A DNA stretch of 64,000 bases, from positions 343,180 through 407,179 of the forward strand of contig CAKVAX010000001.1 of the NCBI GenBank assembly GCA_934725425.1, written 5' to 3'. Source of the DNA: an uncultured Eubacteriales bacterium. GTDB lineage: Bacteria; Bacillota; Clostridia; Oscillospirales; Acutalibacteraceae. The notes under the pieces were generated by a model that ran no database searches, had not been told where the DNA came from, and was given only the letters and a program-made list of their open reading frames with translations. Positions 16,634 through 24,985 of the stretch are shown piece after piece. Made by a program: the position numbers and the translations under genes. Positions within the stretch are counted from its first letter, which is position 1, and each line of letters starts with the position of its first letter.

Positions 16634-17398
16634 TTATAAATTAAAAACTTTAAGTGCGTTTTCTTTTGTTATTTTTAGTACTTCATTTACGTCCATCTTT
16701 TTAATTTCAGCAATTTTTTCCGCTGTATATTTAATATGAGAAGAATTACATCTGGTACCTCTAAACGGCACAGGCGTCATATACGGAGCATCAGTTTCCA
16801 GCACTATTGAAGATAAAGGAATATTTTCAACCACACTAACAGCCGTTTTAGCGTTTTTAAAAGTAATTAAACCGCCTATTCCTATATACATTCCAAGTTT
16901 TATCACTTCTTTTGCCATTTCGACGCTCCCGGAAAAACAATGAACTATTCCCTTAGGAGTGTGCTTTTTTAATAAATCCATCGTATCTCCATGAGCCTCT
17001 CTGTCGTGGACCATTATCGGCAAATTATGATTTACGGCTAAATTTATTTGATTTTCGAATAATTCCATTTGCTTGGCTTTATTATCTTTAGTGTAATGAT
17101 AATCCAAACCTATTTCCCCGATAGCTACCACTTTTTCGTTTTTTAATAAATCTTCCAGAATACTTATATAATCACATTTTTCGTCGGGAATATTTTCCGG
17201 GTGAATTCCAACAGAAGCATACACATAATCATATTCTTTGGAAATTTCAATAGATTTAACCGAAGATTCAATGTCAGCCCCTGCGTTTACAACAGCAAAC
17301 ACATTGCTTTGAGGCAACATATTAAGCACTTCTGCTCTATCTTCATCAAAAGATTTATCGTCGTAATGAGCGTGAGTATCAAATATTAAACTACTCAT
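16634..17398 (-). CDS. tatD: TatD-family metal-dependent deoxyribonuclease
   Basis: A 254-residue TIM-barrel hydrolase. Metal ligands are visible: DTHAHYDD at residues 7-14, GEIGLDYH near 95, HDR near 131, HCFSGS near 152, and ETDAPYM near 204. Family members are 3'-5' DNases and are often found next to metG, as here (12-nt gap). A role in DNA repair or turnover is known for homologues. Confidence 0.94.
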   Translation of the reverse strand: MSSLIFDTHAHYDDKSFDEDRAEVLNMLPQSNVFAVVNAGADIESSVKSIEISKEYDYVYASVGIHPENIPDEKCDYISILEDLLKNEKVVAIGEIGLDYHYTKDNKAKQMELFENQINLAVNHNLPIMVHDREAHGDTMDLLKKHTPKGIVHCFSGSVEMAKEVIKLGMYIGIGGLITFKNAKTAVSVVENIPLSSIVLETDAPYMTPVPFRGTRCNSSHIKYTAEKIAEIKKMDVNEVLKITKENALKVFNL

Positions 17399-17410
17399 AA
17401 AAAACCTCCG

Positions 17411-19375
17411 CTATCTAATATTGCTTCCGGGAATTAAATCATCTACAAAAATAACATTTACTTTTCCTTCGGGCGATTCTGCAGCCAAAACCATTCCGTT
17501 GCTTTCTACGCCGCACAATTTAGCAGGCTTTAAATTGGAAACCAATATTATATTCCTGTTTACAAGTTCTTCAGGAGAATAGTACTGAGAAATTCCCGAA
17601 ACGACTACTCTGTCATTTGTACCGTCATTTATAACCAGTCTTAAAAGTTTCTTTGATTTTTTTACCGGTTCACATTCTTTAATTTTTGCTACTATCAAAT
17701 TTACCTTGGCAAAATCTTCGATACCTATCAATTTATTTTCCGGTTCTTCTTGTGTTTTTTTATCTTCAGCAGCATTCTTAAGGGCTGCTTCCTGTTTTTG
17801 AACTTCCATTAATTTATTTAACTCCTCTATTTCTTTATTTACGTCTATTCTCGGGAAAAGCGGCGGGCATTTTTTAACCGAAACATTTTTAGCAAGGATT
17901 CCCCATTTGGCTGCTGACTCCCAAGTGCATTGTTCCTCGGTAGCGCCTATGCTTTCTTGAATTTTTCTAGCAGTTTCAGGCATAAAAGGAGTTATCAAAA
18001 TAGAAATAACTCTAAGCAGTTCACACAAAGTATACAGTACTGCTGCCAAACGGTTATATTTTTCGGGTTCCTTGCCTAATTTCCACGGCATTACCTCGTC
18101 AATATATTTATTGCATCTTGAAATTATAAGCCACACGTCACTGAGAGCAGAAGAAAATTTATAAAAATTCATCTTGTTTTCATACTTTTTAACCATTTCC
18201 ATTGCAAACATAGAAATTTCGTTATCCAAATTACTTGATTTTTGATCTTCGGGTAGTTTGCCGTCAAAATATTTCTCTGCCATTGCTATTGTACGCGAAA
18301 CCAAATTCCCTAAATCATTTGCCAGATCATAATTTATTCTTTTTATGAGTGATTCATTTGTGAAAGCTCCGTCGTTTCCGAACGAAAATTCTCTTAGCAA
18401 GAAATATCTTAGAGCGTCCACTCCGTATCGTTCACAAAGCAATTTAGGGTCAACTACATTACCTTTGGATTTAGACATTTTGCTGCCATCTCCGTAAACA
18501 ATCCAGCCATGACCGTAAACTTGTTTTGGAAGCGGCAAACCTAATGCCATAAGTATTGCGGGCCAAATTATAACATGAAATCGCATTATTTCTTTACCCA
18601 CAAAATGAACATCGGCAGGCCAATATTTTTTGAAATCAGAATCATTATCAGAAGCATACCCCTGAGCGGTTATATAGTTTGTAAGAGCGTCAAGCCATAC
18701 ATACACCACATGATTTTTATCAAAATCAACAGGTATGCCCCATTTAAAGCTCGTTCTGCTAACACATAAATCGTCCAAACCACTTTTTATAAACTGTATC
18801 ATCTCATTTTTTCTGCCTTCGGGCTGGATAAAATGCGGATGCTCTTCGTAATACTTAAGCAATTTATCGGAATACTCCGAAAGCTTAAAGAAATAAGCCT
18901 CTTCCTCCGACCATTTGACTTCACGACCGCAATCCGGGCATTTGCCTTCTTTTAGTTGTGCGTCCGTAAAAAAGGACTCACAAGGAATGCAGTACCAACC
19001 CTGATACTTTCCTTTGTATATCTGACCTTTATCATAGAGGTTTTTAAAAATTTTCTGTACTGCTTTTTCATGGAAATCATAAGTGGTTCTCATGTACTTA
19101 TCGTATGAGATATTTAAAATTTTCCACAAATCTTTAAAATTCTCAACTATTCCGTCTACATACTCTTTTGGGGTTTTATTTTCTTTGCCTGCATTGATTT
19201 CTATTTTTTGACCATGTTCGTCAGTGCCTGTCAAAAACATAACGTCATAGCCTTGCATACGCTTGAATCTAGCGGTAACATCGGCAGCTATTGTGCAATA
19301 GCCATGTCCTAAATGAGGTTTGCCTGAAGGAAAATATATAGGAGTTGTCACATAAAATTTTTCATTTTTACACAT
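17411..19375 (-). CDS. metG: Methionyl-tRNA synthetase
   Basis: A 654-residue class I aminoacyl-tRNA synthetase. The HIGH-like motif is HLGH at about residues 21-24, and KMSKS lies near residue 300. A zinc knuckle with CIPC and CPDC (residues about 129-149) marks the single-knuckle subtype. The C-terminal 110 residues form an EMAP/Trbp111-type tRNA-binding domain (FAKVNLIVAKI), joined by a charged linker. The length is normal for the dimeric form. It heads the unit metG-tatD-ispF. No T-box leader is seen. Confidence 0.96.
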   Translation of the reverse strand: MCKNEKFYVTTPIYFPSGKPHLGHGYCTIAADVTARFKRMQGYDVMFLTGTDEHGQKIEINAGKENKTPKEYVDGIVENFKDLWKILNISYDKYMRTTYDFHEKAVQKIFKNLYDKGQIYKGKYQGWYCIPCESFFTDAQLKEGKCPDCGREVKWSEEEAYFFKLSEYSDKLLKYYEEHPHFIQPEGRKNEMIQFIKSGLDDLCVSRTSFKWGIPVDFDKNHVVYVWLDALTNYITAQGYASDNDSDFKKYWPADVHFVGKEIMRFHVIIWPAILMALGLPLPKQVYGHGWIVYGDGSKMSKSKGNVVDPKLLCERYGVDALRYFLLREFSFGNDGAFTNESLIKRINYDLANDLGNLVSRTIAMAEKYFDGKLPEDQKSSNLDNEISMFAMEMVKKYENKMNFYKFSSALSDVWLIISRCNKYIDEVMPWKLGKEPEKYNRLAAVLYTLCELLRVISILITPFMPETARKIQESIGATEEQCTWESAAKWGILAKNVSVKKCPPLFPRIDVNKEIEELNKLMEVQKQEAALKNAAEDKKTQEEPENKLIGIEDFAKVNLIVAKIKECEPVKKSKKLLRLVINDGTNDRVVVSGISQYYSPEELVNRNIILVSNLKPAKLCGVESNGMVLAAESPEGKVNVIFVDDLIPGSNIR

Positions 19376-19545
19376 AAAAATTCCCCTTTACTTATATTGA
19401 AATGCCTGAAAATAATTATAACACGCATTATTATAAATATCTACACGCTATACAGATTTAAATTTTTCTAGCAAATTATTTCCAAAAAATTTTTAGTATA
19501 AATAAAATTCAAACTGCTAATAATACTTTCATGGAGGTGAGAAAA

Positions 19546-19689
19546 ATGAAAAACAATACTAACAACACAAACCACACTAACAACACAAACGCTAAGAATT
19601 CTACTAATGCTAAGAATTCTACAAACGCAAAAAACAACACTAACAGCAAAAATTCTACTAACCAAAAAAATCATTCTAACTGCAAATAG
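19546..19689 (+). CDS. Small Asn/Thr/Lys-rich repetitive protein
   Basis: A 47-residue ORF below the usual length cut, starting ATG at 19546 behind a near-perfect GGAGGTGA ribosome site 5 nt upstream and ending TAG at 19687. It consists of tandem NTN and NAKNST units with a single Cys near the end (SNCK), very hydrophilic and surely disordered. A terminator follows, which supports a real transcript. The function is unknown; small Asn-rich proteins of this sort may be spore- or envelope-associated, but that is inference. The antisense frame is open only because of the repeat. Confidence 0.65.
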   Translation: MKNNTNNTNHTNNTNAKNSTNAKNSTNAKNNTNSKNSTNQKNHSNCK

Positions 19690-19711
19690 TTTAGTTTACT
19701 AAACTAAAAAA

Positions 19712-19755
19712 ATACTTCCTTGTAGGTTTTAAATTTACAAGGAAGTATCCTTTTT
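19712..19755. terminator. Bidirectional terminator between the Asn-rich gene and ispE
   Basis: Perfect 13-bp stem (19712-19724 with 19736-19748), 11-nt loop, T5 on the plus side and T7 on the minus side. A second 8-bp hairpin overlaps the stop codon at 19687-19706. Confidence 0.85.
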
Positions 19756-20632
19756 ATAAATTTTTATCCAAAAAAGCTCCCCGGCGAATGGCACTACATA
19801 CAAATACATTTTCGTAATACTTTTTCATCAATTTTTCGCATGATTTTGCCGATTCAAAAGATTTAAATATTCCGTAGACGCTCGGCCCGCTCCCGCTCAT
19901 ACATGCTCCTAAACTTCCATTATCAATCAATAATTTTTTTATTTTTTCTATTTCTTTTTCTTGCGTGTTTTCTTCAAATCTATTAAATAAATTTTCACAT
20001 AAATATTTTAAATCACCTTGTTTCAATGCATCTAAAATATTTGTAGGATTTTTTAAATCGTGGTCTTGGCATTTATCGATTGATTCATATGCTTCTTTGG
20101 TAGAAACGTCTATCGGAGGTTTTATTATTACGGTCCAAAAATTTAATTTCGAATCTATTTTGCTAATTTCCGTACCGATTCCTGTTGCTAATGCTGAACC
20201 TCCGACGATGCAAAATGGAATATCCGAACCTACTTTTTCCGCTATGGCACAAAGTTTTTCGGTCGACAAATTTGTTTCAAACATTTTATCTAATCCAATC
20301 AAAGTCGCCGCACCATCGCTACTTCCACCGGCAAGTCCGGCTTTTTCGGGTATGATTTTTTTTATATCTATACGTACCCCGGGATTTTCCACTCCTGTGT
20401 ATTCAAAAAATTTTTTTGACAGCTTATAAACTATATTATCTTTTTCGGGGCAATCCAATTTTTTATCGCAAGTAACTTTTATTTCACTATCAAAAGACTT
20501 TGAAATCGTTAATTCATCGCAGAGATTAACGCTTTGCATCAACATATTTACATTATGATATCCATCATTTCTAAGATTTAATATTTCCAGAAATAAATTT
20601 ATCTTAGCGGGAGCAAATACTTTTATGCTCAT
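19754..20632 (-). CDS. ispE: 4-diphosphocytidyl-2-C-methyl-D-erythritol kinase
   Basis: A 292-residue GHMP kinase of the MEP pathway. The start AKINLFLEI is typical; the phosphate-binding motif AGLAGGSSDGAATL lies near residue 95 and the C-terminal CMSGSGPSVYG near 245. The length is normal. It is transcribed alone between two terminators, separate from ispF and dxs. Confidence 0.95.
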   Translation of the reverse strand: MSIKVFAPAKINLFLEILNLRNDGYHNVNMLMQSVNLCDELTISKSFDSEIKVTCDKKLDCPEKDNIVYKLSKKFFEYTGVENPGVRIDIKKIIPEKAGLAGGSSDGAATLIGLDKMFETNLSTEKLCAIAEKVGSDIPFCIVGGSALATGIGTEISKIDSKLNFWTVIIKPPIDVSTKEAYESIDKCQDHDLKNPTNILDALKQGDLKYLCENLFNRFEENTQEKEIEKIKKLLIDNGSLGACMSGSGPSVYGIFKSFESAKSCEKLMKKYYENVFVCSAIRRGAFLDKNL

Positions 20633-20669
20633 TTATTCACCTTCATTTTAATAACTTAAAATCACTAAT

Positions 20670-20702
20670 AAAAAGAGACACTACCTCGTAGTGTCTCTTT
20701 TT
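20670..20702. terminator. Terminator downstream of the tRNA pair
   Basis: Perfect 15-bp stem (20670-20684 and 20688-20702) with a 3-nt loop, A/T-flanked on both sides. It terminates the minus-strand tRNA-Thr/tRNA-Tyr transcript and abuts the encoded CCA end of tRNA-Tyr. Confidence 0.9.
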
Positions 20703-20786
20703 GGTGGGAGATGGTGGATTCGAACCACCGAAGCGTGACGCAACAGATTTACAGTCTGCCCCCTTTGACCGCTCGGGAAATCTCCC
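20702..20786 (-). tRNA. tRNA-Tyr (anticodon GUA)
   Basis: An 85-nt class II tRNA with a 7-bp-type GGGAGAT acceptor region, anticodon loop CTGTAAA giving GUA, a long variable arm, a GGTTCGAATCC T arm and an encoded CCA end. It lies 11 nt after tRNA-Thr on the minus strand. Confidence 0.95.
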
Positions 20787-20797
20787 AACATGGTAAA

Positions 20798-20873
20798 TGG
20801 AGCTGGCAAAGGGACTCGAACCCCCGACCTATTGATTACAAATCAATTGCTCTACCAACTGAGCTACGCCAGC
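20798..20873 (-). tRNA. tRNA-Thr (anticodon UGU)
   Basis: A 76-nt tRNA with acceptor GCTGGCG, D loop AGTTGGTAGA, anticodon loop TTTGTAA giving UGU, T arm GGTTCGAGTCC and an encoded CCA. It is the first gene of the two-tRNA unit. Confidence 0.95.
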
Positions 20874-21057
20874 TTAAGCATATTTACCACGTGATATAGC
20901 ATAACATTTATTAACTTGTATGTCAATAAGATAAAAAACTATTGTAGGATATTATAATTTTATTGAAAAATACAAGATAAAATAGTGTATTTATAACAGA
21001 ACGGAGATGATTTAAAAAATTTAAGCTCAAAATATAAATTTAAGGAGAGATTTAATT

Positions 21058-22239
21058 ATGTCATATAATGGAATAGATATTTCAGACGCACAAGGAAGCA
21101 TAAACTGGAGAAATGTTGAATTAAGCGATATAAATTTTGCTATGATACGAGCGACGTTCGATTCCTCCGGGGTTGACAGTCAATTCTTAAACAATATAAA
21201 TAACATTTCAAAAACCGGAATAAACGCCGGAGCTTACCACCAGTCCAGCGCTCAAAACACAAGCGATGCAGTTGCGGAAGCAAATCACTTTTTAGCAACA
21301 ATAAAAAATTACAGGTTCACCTACCCGCTCGCACTCTCAATAGAAAGCGAATCTGCAATGAATACAGGAAAAGATTTTTTCACAAATATAATCTCTGCAT
21401 TTTTTAATGTAATCAAGAGTTCCGGATATATGCCTATACTTTATGCAAATCTCGAAATGCTAAATAATTATATTGATACCGAAAGATTAAACGATATTGA
21501 TATATGGCTTGCCGACTGGACTACAAGCACTGATATGGGGCCTTCGTATGATAAAAATGTAACCATCTGGCAGCACTCAAACCGCGGCAACATAAAGGGG
21601 ATTTCCGGAAATGTAAACCTGGATATTTCTTATGTGAACTATCCGGAATTAATAAAAGAAAGAGGGCTTAACCACTTGAATGAAATTACTAATATCGAAA
21701 CAACCAAAGAAGATTCGCAAAATCAAGAGCCGGATTTTAACGAACCTGTATTTTACACCGTTCAAAACGGAGAAAATTTAAGAAGCATCGCAAAAAAAGT
21801 TTTTGGTGACGAAGAAAAATATAAAAAGCTCATGGAGCTTAACAATATAACCCGTCCTATAATATTTGCGGGACAAATTTTAAGATTGCCGCCTCAAGAA
21901 AACGAATCCAATTTTATATTATATAGAGTAAAACGCGGCGATACTCTTTGGAAAATATCAAAAGAATTTTTGGGTATAGGACCCAGATACACCGAAATTA
22001 TGGAAGAAAACGGCCTTACGAACGACATGATTTATCCCGGTCAAATTTTAAGAATACCATCTCAATCTCAAGAAAATTCAAATCAAAAAACTTATGTCGT
22101 AAAAAACGGTGATACCCTTTGGAAAATATCTCAAAATTTTTTAGGAAGCGGAAAAAGGTACCGAGAAATTATGTCCCTCAACAATTTAAAAAATAATAAT
22201 TTACACACCGGCCAAGTGCTTTTGATTCCTGAAAAATAA
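21058..22239 (+). CDS. GH25 lysozyme-like protein with three LysM domains
   Basis: A 393-residue protein. Residues 1-200 are a glycoside hydrolase family 25 (Chalaropsis-type muramidase) barrel starting directly at YNGIDIS. Three LysM peptidoglycan-binding repeats follow at about residues 220-285, 295-340 and 350-393, each with a GDTLWKIS or ENLRSIA opening and a G.ILRIP close. There is no signal peptide, so release would need a holin, lysis, or a mother-cell route. The strand that usually reads D-x-E reads SIESE here, keeping the Glu but not the Asp. An AAGGAGAG site precedes the start. A spore or autolysin role is possible. Confidence 0.85.
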   Translation: MSYNGIDISDAQGSINWRNVELSDINFAMIRATFDSSGVDSQFLNNINNISKTGINAGAYHQSSAQNTSDAVAEANHFLATIKNYRFTYPLALSIESESAMNTGKDFFTNIISAFFNVIKSSGYMPILYANLEMLNNYIDTERLNDIDIWLADWTTSTDMGPSYDKNVTIWQHSNRGNIKGISGNVNLDISYVNYPELIKERGLNHLNEITNIETTKEDSQNQEPDFNEPVFYTVQNGENLRSIAKKVFGDEEKYKKLMELNNITRPIIFAGQILRLPPQENESNFILYRVKRGDTLWKISKEFLGIGPRYTEIMEENGLTNDMIYPGQILRIPSQSQENSNQKTYVVKNGDTLWKISQNFLGSGKRYREIMSLNNLKNNNLHTGQVLLIPEK

Positions 22240-22381
22240 TAGAATAATTTCATTTAGTAATTTTTTACACAAATTATGACAAATATTATATTTATTTTCT
22301 TTATTCAATATGTTATAATCAAAAATATTTGCAATGTAAAAAATGGAAAACTATAAAAACACGGAAGGAAAGGGTTTAAAA

Positions 22382-23902
22382 ATGTTAGAAGGCATTTGGA
22401 AAAAAATAAAAAGCGGCTCGGATATCCGAGGTATCGCAGAAGGACCCGAAGAAAAAATGGATCTTTCAAACAAGGTAGTAGAAAAAGTTGCGCTGGCATT
22501 TGTAGTATGGCTTGCTAAAAAAAATAATCTTGATTATCCTTCTATAACTATCGCTGTAGGTCACGATTCCAGAAATTCCGCCTCAAGAATAAAAAATGTA
22601 ATTATAAACTCGCTAAGAAGTTTAGGAATCAAAATTTACGACTGCTCATTAACTTCTACCCCGGCGATGTATATGTCTATGTCGGTTTTATCATGTACCG
22701 CATCAATAGAAATCACAGCCAGTCACCATCCAAGCGACAGAAATGGTTTGAAATTTTTTGTTTCTGACGGTGGAATATCGGAAAGTGAACTTAGTGAAAT
22801 ACTGGAAATAGCTCAAGAAGGTTCATTCCCCAATCTTGACAAAAAAGGAACTGTTCGATTTGTTAATTTAATGGATTACTATTCCGAAGAACTTAGAAAT
22901 CTTATATTAACTTCCATTCCAAGCGAGCACAACAAGCCTCTTGAAGGGTTCAAAATAATTGTGGATTCAGGAAATGGCGCTGGAGGCTTTTTTGCAAATG
23001 ATGTATTAAAACCATTGGGCGCTGATATTGAAGGAAGTCAGTTTTTAAATCCTGACGGAAAATTCCCTAACCATATTCCTAATCCTGAAGAGCCGGAAGC
23101 GATGAAGTCGATTGTAGAAGCTGTAAAAAGAGAAAAAGCCGATTTAGGTATTATATTTGATACAGATGTGGATCGAGCAGCCATAGTTGATTGCAACGGG
23201 CACCCTATTTCTAAAAACAGACTTATTGCTCTTGCGTCTTCCATGGTGCTGAAAAACAATCCTGATTCCGTAATCGTAACGGATTCTGTTACCTCAGACT
23301 ATTTAAAAAGCTTTATAGAAAACTTGGGCGGCAGTCAATTTAGATACAAAAGAGGCTATCATAATGTAATAGAAATGGCAAAAGAAATAAATAGCCAGGG
23401 AGAAAACTGCCCATTAGCAATAGAAACTTCGGGCCATGCAGCTTTTAAAGAAAATAAATTCATCGATGACGGAGCATACTTGGCTTGCAAAATAGTAATC
23501 GAAATGGTAAAACTAAAAAAAGAAAACAAAACTTTTGAAAATATACTTGCCGGATTAATAAACCCAAAAGAAGAAATAACAATTAAGATTCCTATAAAAC
23601 AGGAACCTGATAAAAGTCTGGATGAAGTGACTATAAAAATTCTTAATGATTTTAAAAACAGCGTAAATTCAAGCAAGCACATGAATTTAGAAAAAAATAA
23701 TATCGAAGGCATTCGAGTAAATTTCAATTATAAAAATAACAAAGGTTGGCTGCTTTTGCGCAGAAGTGTGCACGATCCGGTGCTTGTGCTTTATGCTGAA
23801 AGTTACACATTTAATTATTTAAAAAATATGCTAAAATCAATTAAACCTTTTCTTGCTAAAAAATCCGAATTGGATTTATCGGATTTAGAAAAATATTCAT
23901 AA
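22382..23902 (+). CDS. Phosphohexomutase (phosphomannomutase/phosphoglucomutase family)
   Basis: A 506-residue alpha-D-phosphohexomutase that moves phosphate between C1 and C6 of a hexose phosphate through a phosphoserine. The ATG at 22382 is chosen because a GGAAAGGG site lies 7 nt upstream. The active-site loop is TASHHP (TASHNP in most members), the metal loop FDTDVDR, and the sugar-specificity loop ETSGHAAFKEN. A D-IRG motif near the N-terminus marks the phosphate-binding entry. The length fits the ManB-like group and is longer than GlmM. A terminator follows. Confidence 0.88.
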   Translation: MLEGIWKKIKSGSDIRGIAEGPEEKMDLSNKVVEKVALAFVVWLAKKNNLDYPSITIAVGHDSRNSASRIKNVIINSLRSLGIKIYDCSLTSTPAMYMSMSVLSCTASIEITASHHPSDRNGLKFFVSDGGISESELSEILEIAQEGSFPNLDKKGTVRFVNLMDYYSEELRNLILTSIPSEHNKPLEGFKIIVDSGNGAGGFFANDVLKPLGADIEGSQFLNPDGKFPNHIPNPEEPEAMKSIVEAVKREKADLGIIFDTDVDRAAIVDCNGHPISKNRLIALASSMVLKNNPDSVIVTDSVTSDYLKSFIENLGGSQFRYKRGYHNVIEMAKEINSQGENCPLAIETSGHAAFKENKFIDDGAYLACKIVIEMVKLKKENKTFENILAGLINPKEEITIKIPIKQEPDKSLDEVTIKILNDFKNSVNSSKHMNLEKNNIEGIRVNFNYKNNKGWLLLRRSVHDPVLVLYAESYTFNYLKNMLKSIKPFLAKKSELDLSDLEKYS

Positions 23903-23903
23903 T

Positions 23904-23944
23904 AAAAAACTCATCCTCCATCATAATAGGAGGATGAGTTTTTT
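23904..23944. terminator. Bidirectional terminator
   Basis: Perfect 16-bp stem (23904-23919 and 23929-23944) with a 9-nt loop, between the convergent phosphohexomutase gene and the 77-residue gene. Confidence 0.9.
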
Positions 23945-23947
23945 AAT

Positions 23948-24181
23948 TTACATCATTACTGTAGAACGATATTCAATTTTGATTCCGTTGTCTTTGGTTC
24001 TGGAAAGTTTTGCTTTATTTCCATTACCGTCTTCAATAGAAAGTTTTTCGATTTTGTATTGGTCAAAAAAATTAACTATAGTACTTTCGACAAACCCAGC
24101 CCACTTTTGCGGACTAATCATCTTTTTTTCTTCATTGTCTTCTTCAAGCATTCTTTTTAGTTCATTTACTGATTCTGTCAT
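23948..24181 (-). CDS. Conserved-looking small protein of unknown function
   Basis: A 77-residue soluble protein behind a GGAGAG ribosome site, with a helical N-terminal half (LKRMLEEDNEEKK) and a beta-rich C-terminal half (KLSIEDGNGNKAKLSRTKDNGIKIEY split at residue 46-71). I do not recognise the family. It sits alone between two terminator-flanked units, with alkD upstream on the same strand. Confidence 0.6.
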   Translation of the reverse strand: MTESVNELKRMLEEDNEEKKMISPQKWAGFVESTIVNFFDQYKIEKLSIEDGNGNKAKLSRTKDNGIKIEYRSTVMM

Positions 24182-24258
24182 TAAACATCTCTCCGATAAA
24201 ATTTAAAAATTGAGCATCTCAACGCCCGATTTAATTATATCAAATACAATAATAAATT

Positions 24259-24963
24259 TCATTTGATTTTTAAAGTTTTCAAATATTCTTTTCTATCCTG
24301 TGAAATTCTCCTGCTTTCAATAGCCTTTTGAATAGATTTGTTATGAACCCATACATCAAGTTTTTTATTTTCTATGTATTTGACAGCAAAATCGTACTGC
24401 TTGGCGAGAGCTGTAGCGAAATACCATGCAATCATCATATTGATATAGTACTCATCGGATTTTATATCTGCAACCAACTTTAAATACTCCGGCAAAAAAT
24501 TATCGTCGAGATAGTGGGTCATAAGCATTTCGACTCCAAATCTCACGGAATAAACTCGGTCGCTATTTATCCACTCTTTTATTTTAAAAATTAATTCCGG
24601 GAGATATTTTTTGAATATTTTTGGGCTTATTAAATCACAAGTAGCCCAGTTGTCTATATACGGAAAAAATTTCTCCAAATAGCCGATTACTCGGTTAAAA
24701 TCTTTAATATTTTCAATTATAAACCCGTGCAGACTGTTTTCTTCGTGATATTTATGAGGTAAACTGTTTAAGAAATTTTCATAATTTTTTTCTTTAAAAA
24801 TTTCTTTGGCAAATTTTCTAAGTTCAGGCGTTTTGACCCCTATTATCCGCGACTTTTCCACAGTAGGAATGAGCTTGGAGGTGAAATCTCGATACTTATC
24901 ATCCTTCATGGCAAATAGTCTGTTTTCTATAAACTTTTCTAAATCCGTGCTCGTATTTTCCAT
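24259..24963 (-). CDS. DNA alkylation repair protein (AlkD-like HEAT-repeat glycosylase)
   Basis: A 234-residue all-helical protein of the DNA_alkylation (AlkC/AlkD) family, which removes alkylated bases such as 3-methyladenine or 7-methylguanine. Typical features are the GVKTPELRKFAKEI segment near residue 42, DNWATCDLISP near residue 103, and RFGVEMLM and WVHNKSIQKA towards the C-terminus. The length matches the family. It is the last gene of rdgB-ABC-F-alkD (22-nt gap) and stops with TGA. Confidence 0.85.
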   Translation of the reverse strand: MENTSTDLEKFIENRLFAMKDDKYRDFTSKLIPTVEKSRIIGVKTPELRKFAKEIFKEKNYENFLNSLPHKYHEENSLHGFIIENIKDFNRVIGYLEKFFPYIDNWATCDLISPKIFKKYLPELIFKIKEWINSDRVYSVRFGVEMLMTHYLDDNFLPEYLKLVADIKSDEYYINMMIAWYFATALAKQYDFAVKYIENKKLDVWVHNKSIQKAIESRRISQDRKEYLKTLKIK

Positions 24964-24985
24964 TACGCGCCTCCAATATCAGTGG

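Noticed and set aside
19468..19674. A minus-strand ORF over the Asn-rich gene
   Set aside because: Its Val/Ser/Ile repeats are the complement of the NTN/NAKNST repeats; the plus frame has the strong ribosome site.
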